Shown one piece after another: positions 52,420 through 60,162 of a stretch of DNA of 64,000 nucleotides. Position numbers and translations under genes: made by a program. Location of the stretch: the NCBI RefSeq assembly GCF_003386535.1, contig NZ_QTTN01000001.1, positions 62,001-126,000 of the forward strand, written 5' to 3'. How positions within the stretch are numbered: position 1 is the stretch's first letter; each line of letters begins with the position of its first letter. The notes under the pieces are model-generated. The model saw nothing but the letters and a program-made list of their open reading frames with translations, searched no databases and was not told where the DNA came from. This DNA is from Paenibacillus taihuensis. GTDB lineage: Bacteria > Bacillota > Bacilli > Paenibacillales > Paenibacillaceae.

Positions 52420-52899
52420 ATGAAAATTCCGACAACGTTAAAACATAAACCAGTCATCGTTTCCGAAAATTACGAGCAAGTAGATGGCCGTGTCGCTGGC
52501 AACACAGATGCGAAGGGGCTGTCGCTAGGACTCGCGCAGTGGAATGACCGCGGAAAGGTCGATATCTCTGCGAAAGTATGGCGATATACAGGGGAGAAAT
52601 GGTCCCGCCAATCCGAGGAGCTGCCGCTGCACCGCGTGCTGGATCTCTCCATTCTCATCGCCCGCTCAATTGCACATTTTCGCGAAGGGTATCGGTATGA
52701 GAATTTCTACGATCCGGAGAATCCCGTTATCGACCGAATTGGTCTCCAAGGGGATGCGATGACCGTTGCCGTCTGCACGGATAATGACAAGATTAACGAA
52801 GATATCAAGCTGTTCGGCCAAGCGCTGAGCGATGACGATGAACTGATCGGGGAACGGCTGCGCACATTGTCGAGCGTGCTGAAGGAATTAGGTTACTAG
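52420..52899 (+). CDS. DUF6530-family protein
   Basis: The 159-residue soluble protein (PTTLKHKPVIVSENYEQVDG at its start, LPLHRVLDLSILIARSIAHF in the middle, LRTLSSVLKELGY at its end) resembles the uncharacterised DUF6530 family of Bacilli. There is no signal or membrane segment. AAAGGGAG precedes the ATG. It is probably co-transcribed with the GIY-YIG gene 30 bases downstream. Function unknown. Confidence 0.7.
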   Translation: MKIPTTLKHKPVIVSENYEQVDGRVAGNTDAKGLSLGLAQWNDRGKVDISAKVWRYTGEKWSRQSEELPLHRVLDLSILIARSIAHFREGYRYENFYDPENPVIDRIGLQGDAMTVAVCTDNDKINEDIKLFGQALSDDDELIGERLRTLSSVLKELGY

Positions 52900-52929
52900 A
52901 GGTTTGCGTAAAGGAGAGGAGTCGTACAC

Positions 52930-53292
52930 ATGGACAAGGAGAGACGGAAAGAGCTGCTCGAGGAATACAAAGAGATTAAAACCTATATAGGCGTCGTCCA
53001 AATTACGAATACCGCGAATGGTAAAGTGTTTATCGACAGTTTTCCGAATTTGAAGAACAAATGGATGACGATCAAGATGCAGCTCGATATGGGCAGGTTC
53101 GCGAACGCCCAGCTGCAGAAGGATTGGAAGGAGCATGGGGAAGCGGCATTCACCTTCGAAGAATTAGAACGCAAGGATGCGTCCGAAGTGAAAGATGTTC
53201 GCTGGGAGACGAAGCAGATGAAGAAGCCTTGGCTTGACCAGCTTCAGCCATATGGGGATAGAGGATACAACGTCCTTAAGGACAGTCAATAA
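52930..53292 (+). CDS. Small GIY-YIG-like nuclease family protein
   Basis: The 120-residue protein resembles the short Bacillus GIY-YIG family proteins: IGVVQITNTANGKVFIDSFP, then NKWMTIKMQLDMGRFANAQL, LQKDWKEHGEAAFTFEELE. The GIY motif is poor (YIGV), the catalytic Arg/Glu are not certain, so activity is doubtful. AAAGGAGAGGAG precedes the ATG. Confidence 0.72.
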   Translation: MDKERRKELLEEYKEIKTYIGVVQITNTANGKVFIDSFPNLKNKWMTIKMQLDMGRFANAQLQKDWKEHGEAAFTFEELERKDASEVKDVRWETKQMKKPWLDQLQPYGDRGYNVLKDSQ

Positions 53293-53339
53293 GCAGCCAC
53301 TACTGCTGCACAGTTGCAGGTGGCAACCGCTAATCTAAT

Positions 53340-53378
53340 GCCGCCGTCATGGATGATTCCATTCATGGCGGCTTTTTT
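53340..53378 (+). terminator. Intrinsic terminator after the GIY-YIG gene
   Basis: GCCGCC (53340-53345) pairs with GGCGGC (53367-53372), inner ATGG/CCAT, followed by TTTTTT. Confidence 0.88.
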
Positions 53379-53489
53379 GTGCCCATTTTGACGTGTCCAC
53401 GCATGTCCAAAAATTTCTTTCGAACGAAATGAACAATTCCGCTTGAACCGAAGTCTTTCCCTATATGAACAGAGAGGAGACTTTAATTT

Positions 53490-56400
53490 ATGAAAAGATT
53501 AATAGAAGCAGTCATGCAACGCTCCAGCATTATTCTTATCTGCGTTGTACTCATCTTAGCATTCGGTGCTGTGTCGGCAGTCCAGATGCAGCGCGATTAT
53601 CTGCCCGGCATTAATAATACGACTCTGATGGTATCGCTGCGTGCTTCGTCGTATCAAGCGGACCAAGTGAAGAGAGACATAACCGCTCCGCTTGAGGATG
53701 TGATTCGCAAGACGAATGGCATCGTCAATCTCGAGACGACCTCCTATGACGGCGGCGTTCTCATGAACATCGCTTATCCGATGGATTACGACATGAACAA
53801 GGCGGAGAATGATCTTAAACAAGCGCTTAATGACGCGGCGCTGCCAGACGGCGTGAACAAGCCGGCAGTCACTCGATTGACGTCGAGTACGTTCCCGATC
53901 TTGAGCTACAGCTTGGCTGCCGGCTCGAACAAAGTGGATGATCTGACGCTGCAATCTACGATTCAAACGGACATTGTCAATCAGCTTAAATCTGTTCCAG
54001 GCGTCTCCGATGTGCAAACGGTTGGCGGAGCGAATCGCGGATACGTCGTCGTCCTGCGAATGAAGGATCTCGTAGCGAACAACTTGACGCTGGATGACTT
54101 CAACAAGTCGATTACGGCGGATATTCCAAGCCTAACCGGCAATATTGCGAACGTGAAAGCCTCGTTCCCGATTCGAGTCGAGGGCTGGGAACTCACCGAA
54201 CAGCAGCTGAACCAGCTGGTCATTAAGAATAAGGACGGCCAAGGCGTTGCCTTGTCGGACGTCGCTTCCGTGCACCAATCGTTGACGGATGTGAAGACGG
54301 TCTCGAGAGCGAACGGCAAAGCGAACGTCATGCTTAATGTCATCAAGACGCCTACGGCTACCATCACTGGTGTGGCCAAGCAAGTCAAAGAGCGGGTTGC
54401 CGGCATTCCTGCGGTGAAGAGCGGAGACGTCACGATGTCGCTGCTAACAGACCGGGCTCAGGATCTGAACAGCTCCTTGATGGGTCTTGTACGTGAAGGA
54501 CTACTGGGCTGTCTATTCTCGATGCTGTGCGTATTGTTCTTCTTCCGCAATGTACGCTCAACGCTGCTGATTGCGGTCACGCTGCCAATCTCGCTGCTAG
54601 CGACGACTGCGGTACTGAAGTCGATGGGCGTGACACTTAATATCCTGACCGTATCTGGTCTGATTGTTGCGATGGGCCGTATTGTCGACGATGCGATCGT
54701 TATTCTCGATAATATGTACCGCCGTGTTCAGGAAAATAAGGACAAGCCGATTCTCCATGTGCTGTCTTCTTCCGTCGTGGAGATGCTGCCGGCAATCTTC
54801 GCGTCGACCGCAACGACGATCGCGGTATATGTTCCGATTGCACTCGTAGGCGGTATCATTGGCGCTTCCTATGCTGGATTCGCATGGTCAGTCGTTATTG
54901 CACTGGCAGTTTCGTTCCTCGTCGCTATGTTCGTCATCCCGGCTTTCGCGTTTATGGGCTGGAGACAACCGAAGACTGAAGCGGTAACGATCGAGCCAAT
55001 CATGAAGCCGCTGCTCCAAGGTGCTTTGAAGCATAATAAGACAGTTATCAGCATTTCGCTTATCATCTTCATCGCTGCCGCGGTGTTTGGCTCACAGCTG
55101 TCGTTCAGTCTGCTGCCTAGCTCAGCAAGCGGCCAAGTTGCCATCCAAGTCGAGCTGCCAAAAGGGACGCCATTGTCTGGCGTCGACGATGAGGTGAAGC
55201 AGGTTGAAGGCGTATTGCGCAATAACGCAGCCATTTCGTCCTATACGGCTACTTTTGGCTCGTCGTTTGCACCGACGGCAGATGACGTATTCGACCAAGG
55301 CGGCGGCTTCATTCAACAGCCGAATATCGCGAATCTCTCGGTGCAGCTGAAGAATAAGAAGGATGTCGATACGATCATCCCGGCATTGCAAGCGGATCTG
55401 AAGCAAGTCGCGGATGCGGGTCACGCCGCAATAAACGTCACGAACCAGAGCCTTGCAGGCGACGACTCCTTGATCAAAATCATGCTGACAGGCGCAGATC
55501 AAACCACATTGGAGCAAACCGCTCAGGATGTACGCAAGCAACTTACGTCCATCCAAGGTCTCGCTGTAACAGGTGCAACAGATTTAACGAATGGCATTCC
55601 GAAGTACGCCATTACGATCAATAAAGAAAAAGTACTTGAAGCTGGAGTAAATCCGGATGAGATCAACAAGCTGTTGGTTCGGTATACGTCGAAGGCGAAG
55701 GATTTTGACATTCCGGCCTCGACTTCTGCGAATGGCTCGATCCCGGTCGATGTCTATATCGATTCGGTGAAGAGCGGTACAGTGACTGACTCCTTGGTGC
55801 CCGTCTATACGCCGGAGCAAGTATTGGCGTCGATGGCAGCAGAGACGGTTAAGGGAAGCGGCGATAAGACGTATCGCCTCGATGAGTTCGCAACGGTTCA
55901 GAAGAGCAATTCGCTTGCTTCTATTCAAGAGCATGATGGGCAGCCATTCTCCGTCGTCCAGGTTCAAATTACTTCGAAAGACCTTAGCAAGGTGTCCAAG
56001 GAAGTGAATCAGACGCTCGGCAGCATGCAGCTTCCAAGCGGCGTAACGTATTCGCTTGGCGGCATCACGCAGCAGATCACGCAGATGATCATTGAAATTT
56101 CAATTGCCGTTGTCGTGTCGATCCTGCTCGTGCTGCTCATTACCAGCTTCGTGTTCAAAGGCTGGAAAGCGCCTCTAGCCGTGCTGCTAAGCATTCCGCT
56201 TGCTTTGTCCGGTATCGTGCTTGCTCTATACGCCGTTCATGGACAATGGAACTTGGCTGCTTTTATCGGTGTATTGATGCTTACAGGTATTGTTGTGACG
56301 AACGGAATCGTGCTTATTGATAAAATCGAACGTAACCGCAGAGAAGGCATGGGGCTGCGAGAAGCCGTCATGCAAGGCAGTCTGTCCCGAATTCGTCCGA

Positions 56401-56618
56401 TCTTCATGACAGCGGGGACGACTGTGCTTACCTTGATTCCGCTCGCGCTGTCGGGCAGTGCAGATACGGTTATTTCGCAAGTGCTCGGCATCGTCGTCAT
56501 TGGCGGTATGATTACATCGACATTGAATAGTTTCGTCGTTATTCCGATCATCTACGAGTGGATGCAAGGCAAGGCTGTACGCAATGCGGATCAGTCGCTG
56601 AAGACGATGCAAGGATGA
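53490..56618 (+). CDS. RND-family efflux transporter (SwrC/AcrB-like)
   Basis: The 1042-residue protein has the RND plan: a first membrane helix, a large external domain (residues about 40-330), six helices, a second external domain (about 540-840), and five more helices. The proton-relay acids lie in GRIVDDAIVILDNMYRRV near residue 400. In Bacillus SwrC exports surfactin and others; the substrate here is unknown. No membrane-fusion-protein gene is adjacent. GAGAGGAG precedes the ATG. Confidence 0.92.
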   Translation: MKRLIEAVMQRSSIILICVVLILAFGAVSAVQMQRDYLPGINNTTLMVSLRASSYQADQVKRDITAPLEDVIRKTNGIVNLETTSYDGGVLMNIAYPMDYDMNKAENDLKQALNDAALPDGVNKPAVTRLTSSTFPILSYSLAAGSNKVDDLTLQSTIQTDIVNQLKSVPGVSDVQTVGGANRGYVVVLRMKDLVANNLTLDDFNKSITADIPSLTGNIANVKASFPIRVEGWELTEQQLNQLVIKNKDGQGVALSDVASVHQSLTDVKTVSRANGKANVMLNVIKTPTATITGVAKQVKERVAGIPAVKSGDVTMSLLTDRAQDLNSSLMGLVREGLLGCLFSMLCVLFFFRNVRSTLLIAVTLPISLLATTAVLKSMGVTLNILTVSGLIVAMGRIVDDAIVILDNMYRRVQENKDKPILHVLSSSVVEMLPAIFASTATTIAVYVPIALVGGIIGASYAGFAWSVVIALAVSFLVAMFVIPAFAFMGWRQPKTEAVTIEPIMKPLLQGALKHNKTVISISLIIFIAAAVFGSQLSFSLLPSSASGQVAIQVELPKGTPLSGVDDEVKQVEGVLRNNAAISSYTATFGSSFAPTADDVFDQGGGFIQQPNIANLSVQLKNKKDVDTIIPALQADLKQVADAGHAAINVTNQSLAGDDSLIKIMLTGADQTTLEQTAQDVRKQLTSIQGLAVTGATDLTNGIPKYAITINKEKVLEAGVNPDEINKLLVRYTSKAKDFDIPASTSANGSIPVDVYIDSVKSGTVTDSLVPVYTPEQVLASMAAETVKGSGDKTYRLDEFATVQKSNSLASIQEHDGQPFSVVQVQITSKDLSKVSKEVNQTLGSMQLPSGVTYSLGGITQQITQMIIEISIAVVVSILLVLLITSFVFKGWKAPLAVLLSIPLALSGIVLALYAVHGQWNLAAFIGVLMLTGIVVTNGIVLIDKIERNRREGMGLREAVMQGSLSRIRPIFMTAGTTVLTLIPLALSGSADTVISQVLGIVVIGGMITSTLNSFVVIPIIYEWMQGKAVRNADQSLKTMQG

Positions 56619-56664
56619 TAGGGCTGTTTTAGGAAAACCTACGAGAAGAAAGGGGAGGTAAACG

Positions 56665-57954
56665 ATGGGCAATCTGACTTCTTGGCTTGAACATTACGGA
56701 TATGGACTGATCTTTCTGTCTTTATTTCTGGAGATGCTCGCTTTACCTCTCCCCGGCGAGATGATGATGAGCTATACCGGGCTGTTCGTCTTCGAAGGAA
56801 AGCTGAGCTGGCTGCTAAGTATGGTCTCTGCAGCTGGCGGCGTGATCGGCGGTGTCTCGTTATCGTATTGGATTGGATACCGGCTCGGTCAGCCATTCGT
56901 CGCCAAATACGGGCACCGCGTTCATCTTGGCGAGGCGCAGCTTGCCCGGTTAACGAAATGGTTCGAGAAATACGGAGAAAAGCTCCTGTTCATCGCCTAT
57001 TTCATACCAGGTGTACGGCATGTGACCGGCTACTTCTGCGGCGCAACCCGAATGCCGTTTCGCCGCTATGCGCTCTACGCGTATCCCGGGGCGATATTCT
57101 GGGTGGGCTTATTCATTACGCTTGGTAAAGTATTAGGGGCGAAGTGGGAAGAGTACCATACGACGGTCAATCATTATATGATTATGTTCGGCGTCGCTTC
57201 CGGGTTGCTTGCGGTCGTGATCTATCTGTACAAGAAGTATAAGGGCCTCGTTCAAGCTGCACTCATGGATTTGCTATCGAGAGGGGGCAGCCATTTTCAT
57301 TCCCTCGGCAAAGTAAAGTTCTTGCTGCTCGGCGCATTCGTGCTCCTGGCGGGGTTTGTTTCGCTCATGCTTGGCATGATTCAGGACTTTCTTGGCCATG
57401 AATTCAGCCAGTTTGATGAAGTCGCTTCTTATATCGTGCTGGCTGGCTTCGGCTCGGAGTGGCATGATCAGATGCAGCTGTTCGAGAAGCTGGGAACGTT
57501 CGCTTTCTATGGTCCGCTAATAGTGGTGACAGCCATTTGGATTCTATTCAGAGGGCATAACCGAGCGCTGGAGCTGATCTTCTTGATCTGGGTGGTGCTT
57601 GGCGGAGAAGTGCTTAATGAAGGGTTAAGAATGATTTTTCACCGTGCGGGTCCTACTGGAGTCGGCATTCCATTCTTGTACACGTTCCCGAGCAAAGAGA
57701 CGCTTACCTCGCTTGTCGTGTGCGGGTTTTCTGCGTTTCTGCTGCTGCGGCATTACCGGAATCACGCGGCTCATCTCGTTGTGCCTGCAGTCGTCATCCT
57801 GCTCTGCCTCATGATCGGCATCAGCCGGATTTATTTCGGAATGCAATATCCAAGCGACGTTGCAGCAGGCTATGTATTCGGAGGCGTCTGGGTTTGTCTG
57901 AACGTTATTCTGCTTGAAGTGCTTAGAAAGCTTCAAAATCAAAACGCTCGCTAA
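56665..57954 (+). CDS. DedA-PAP2 fusion membrane protein with degenerate PAP2 site
   Basis: Residues 1-200 form a DedA (VTT/SNARE-associated) domain with PLPGEMMMSYTG and the conserved FIPGVRHVTGYFCGATRMP, typical of polyprenyl-phosphate or lipid flippases. Residues about 215-420 form a PAP2 domain, but PSGH reads PSKE (FPSKETL) and SRxYxGxH reads SRIYFGMQ, so both catalytic histidines are missing. The first motif keeps HRAGP. The fold likely persists without phosphatase activity. GGGGAGG precedes the ATG. Confidence 0.88.
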   Translation: MGNLTSWLEHYGYGLIFLSLFLEMLALPLPGEMMMSYTGLFVFEGKLSWLLSMVSAAGGVIGGVSLSYWIGYRLGQPFVAKYGHRVHLGEAQLARLTKWFEKYGEKLLFIAYFIPGVRHVTGYFCGATRMPFRRYALYAYPGAIFWVGLFITLGKVLGAKWEEYHTTVNHYMIMFGVASGLLAVVIYLYKKYKGLVQAALMDLLSRGGSHFHSLGKVKFLLLGAFVLLAGFVSLMLGMIQDFLGHEFSQFDEVASYIVLAGFGSEWHDQMQLFEKLGTFAFYGPLIVVTAIWILFRGHNRALELIFLIWVVLGGEVLNEGLRMIFHRAGPTGVGIPFLYTFPSKETLTSLVVCGFSAFLLLRHYRNHAAHLVVPAVVILLCLMIGISRIYFGMQYPSDVAAGYVFGGVWVCLNVILLEVLRKLQNQNAR

Positions 57955-58002
57955 CGCGTAAAGACAACGACGGGTAGAGCGAGCTTGGTGTTTCAGTAGG
58001 AG

Positions 58003-58551
58003 TTGAAGAACGAAGTGGTGGACGAGGAGCTGCATGATACGATTCATCGCGCTAAGCAAGGCGATCAAGAAGCGTTTGCTGCACTTATAACGCGATATAA
58101 AGGCCATGTCTACCGCTACGCTTTCGGCATGCTCGGCAACCGAATGGATGCGGAAGACGCTGCTCAAGAGGCGTTTATTAAAGCCTATTATGCATTGGCC
58201 AAATTAGATAACGAATATGCCTTCTCGTCTTGGATCATCCGAATCGTCGCGAATGTATGCAAAGACCGGCTGGGAAAGCGTGCGAAGATTAACGAGCTGG
58301 AATCGATGGAGGAGCAGGATGAAGCGAAAGTCGCGGATATGCGTGCACCAGACACGTTGGAACAGCTGACGCTTGCAGAGGGGCTTAGCCGCTTGAGCGC
58401 AGAGCATCGAGAAATTCTGGTGCTGCATGAGATTCAAGGGTACAGCTACGAAGAAATTGCAGTTATCATAGAAGTACCGGTCGGGACTGTGAAGTCTCGG
58501 CTTCATGCAGCCCGGATGGGCTTGCGAAGAGAATTAAGGAGGGAGGACTAG
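58003..58551 (+). CDS. ECF-type sigma factor (SigW-like)
   Basis: The 182-residue protein has region 2 (residues about 17-90: LITRYKGHVYRYAFGMLGN, DAEDAAQEAFIKAYYALAKL, FSSWIIRIVANVC) and region 4 (about 125-178: LSAEHREILVLHEIQGYSYE, VPVGTVKSRLHAAR). TTG 58003 directly abuts TAGGAG, too close; GTG 58015, twelve bases from it, may be the true start. An anti-sigma gene follows at once. Confidence 0.93.
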   Translation: MKNEVVDEELHDTIHRAKQGDQEAFAALITRYKGHVYRYAFGMLGNRMDAEDAAQEAFIKAYYALAKLDNEYAFSSWIIRIVANVCKDRLGKRAKINELESMEEQDEAKVADMRAPDTLEQLTLAEGLSRLSAEHREILVLHEIQGYSYEEIAVIIEVPVGTVKSRLHAARMGLRRELRRED

Positions 58552-58553
58552 GC

Positions 58554-59039
58554 GTGCACAATCATCCGGAAGAACAGTTATCCGCCTACCTCGACGATGA
58601 ATTAGAGGAAGTGGAGAGGCAGCAGGTTGAAGCGCATCTCGAAACATGCGAGTCCTGTCAGGCTATCGTGGATGACCTGCTCGGCTTGAAGCATGAGTTC
58701 AGACTGACGTTTGCCGCAGTCGAAGCGCCGATGAACTTGGAGAATCGGGTTCTGCTCACGCTCCGCGAGGAAGAGACTCCGCAGAAGTCCGTCCGGTACT
58801 GGCTGGCAGCGATTCTTATTGCTATGCTTCCGCTGGCAAGTCTATATTTATTCGCTGGACCGATCGCCCTGAAGCTCCTTCATGGGGGATATAAGCTGAT
58901 CGTGACGCTGCTCTACATGGCCTCACACTTTATTCTCAGCGTACCTGTCTTGTCTGCGAGTACGATCATGCTTGCCATAATCATCCTTGTGACGAGCGGT
59001 TATTCATTAAAACGGCTGCTGCAAGCAAATGCCGGCTGA
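58554..59039 (+). CDS. Anti-sigma factor with zf-HC2 zinc finger
   Basis: The 161-residue protein begins with a zinc anti-sigma domain (LSAYLDDELEEVERQQVEAH, HLETCESC = HxxxCxxC near residues 28-35) and continues with about three membrane segments (YWLAAILIAMLPLASLYLF, LIVTLLYMASHFILSV, ASTIMLAIIILVTSGY). It starts with GTG two bases after the sigma gene and should anchor that sigma factor at the membrane. Confidence 0.88.
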   Translation: MHNHPEEQLSAYLDDELEEVERQQVEAHLETCESCQAIVDDLLGLKHEFRLTFAAVEAPMNLENRVLLTLREEETPQKSVRYWLAAILIAMLPLASLYLFAGPIALKLLHGGYKLIVTLLYMASHFILSVPVLSASTIMLAIIILVTSGYSLKRLLQANAG

Positions 59040-59053
59040 AAGGTTTGAATGGA

Positions 59054-59890
59054 ATGAGAAAATCGAGAAAATCGATCTTTACGATAAGCTTGCTTATGCT
59101 TCTCATGCTCCTTATCCCAGGGGTAGCGTCTGCCAAAAGCATATTCGAGCATCACAATACAACCGTGCCGATCGGGCAGTCCGTGGATGACGTTTACGTC
59201 ATCGGTGGTGACGCCGAAGTGCAAGGTCAAGTTCACGGCATCGTTGTCGTCATTAACGGCAATCTGCATTTAGCCAGCACGGCTACGGTTGACGGTGTTG
59301 TCGTCGTTATCGGCGGAGAAGTCGTTCAGGACAACGGGGCTATGCTTGGTGACGATATTTATACGATATCGCTCGATACGGCAACACAGAACAGCTTGCT
59401 GCTTGGAAGCGGGCTTGTGATGAGCTTGTGGGTACTTCAGCTTGCAGGCGGCTTGCTGATGGTTCTCATCCCGGTGTTGATCCGAGTGTTAGGAAAGCGG
59501 CGAATGGCTGAGTTCACGGAACAATACGAGCAATCTGCTATGGGAAGGCTTCTGTACACGGGCTTCTTCAGCGGTTTGTTAGTTGCGGCCATTAGTATGC
59601 TGCTGCTCGTAACCGTAATCGGCATCCCGTTCCTCGTGCTGATTCTGATCGCATTAATTGCTGCGATGGCACTCGGCTTCACCGTGATCAGCTATCGAAT
59701 CGCTGACCAGATCAAAGGCACGGAACGAATAGCCGATTGGTTGAAGGTGCTCATCGGCGCAAGCGTGTTAACCGCATTCACGACTATCCCGCTCGTTGGC
59801 TGGATGATCTTCATCATCGCGATGCTGATGTCGTTAGGCATCTGCACGCAATGGCTGGCGGGGAAGCGCAAGAAGAAACCGAAGAAGTAA
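59054..59890 (+). CDS. Exported polymer-forming-like domain with membrane segments (third gene of the ECF operon)
   Basis: The 278-residue protein has a signal (ISLLMLLMLLIPGVASA), a short beta-helical bactofilin-like region (residues about 38-95: VYVIGGDAEVQGQVHGIVVV, repeats of GxVxG type), then four membrane segments and a Lys-rich end (KRKKKPKK). It is a likely membrane-stress effector of the sigma operon. The stop falls in a 12-base repeat tract that would otherwise continue the KKP tail. ATG 59054 is preferred to TTG 59045. Confidence 0.78.
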   Translation: MRKSRKSIFTISLLMLLMLLIPGVASAKSIFEHHNTTVPIGQSVDDVYVIGGDAEVQGQVHGIVVVINGNLHLASTATVDGVVVVIGGEVVQDNGAMLGDDIYTISLDTATQNSLLLGSGLVMSLWVLQLAGGLLMVLIPVLIRVLGKRRMAEFTEQYEQSAMGRLLYTGFFSGLLVAAISMLLLVTVIGIPFLVLILIALIAAMALGFTVISYRIADQIKGTERIADWLKVLIGASVLTAFTTIPLVGWMIFIIAMLMSLGICTQWLAGKRKKKPKK

Positions 59891-59952
59891 TCGAAGAAGA
59901 AACCGAAGAAGAAACCGAAGAAGAGATCGATGACATAACCGAAGAATTAACA
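59869..59952 (+). repeat. Tract of 12-base repeats (GAAGAAGAAACC)
   Basis: About seven units run from 59869 to 59952: two exact GAAGAAGAAACC copies (59893-59916) and degenerate copies on both sides, including GAAGAAGTAATC (59881-59892), which supplies the stop of the preceding gene. In the current frame the units encode KKP, in another frame EETEEE. Confidence 0.85.
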
Positions 59953-59960
59953 GATGGAGA

Positions 59961-60020
59961 AGGGGCAATCCCTATGCTGCTGGCAGCTGGCCAGTGGTAT
60001 AGCGAGATGGCCCCTTTTTC
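59961..60020 (+). terminator. Terminator after the second ECF operon
   Basis: AGGGGC (59961-59966) pairs with GCCCCT (60010-60015), with an inner CTGGC/GCCAG hairpin, followed by TTTTT. Confidence 0.7.
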
Positions 60021-60162
60021 TTTATGCTTTTGTACTTTCGCTCGAAATCATTTACATGACCATTAATTGGTATTAGTATAAAAATAATTTTATGGCTCGT
60101 TTGGCATCCTGTATACATACTTATCCAACTGCATCCTAGAGTAGAAAGGAAGTTGTTACGCT

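Noticed and set aside
59737-60066. Acidic Glu/Thr-rich protein in an alternative frame over the repeat tract
   Set aside because: It has no ribosome site and overlaps a well-supported membrane protein gene; its composition follows from the 12-base repeat.
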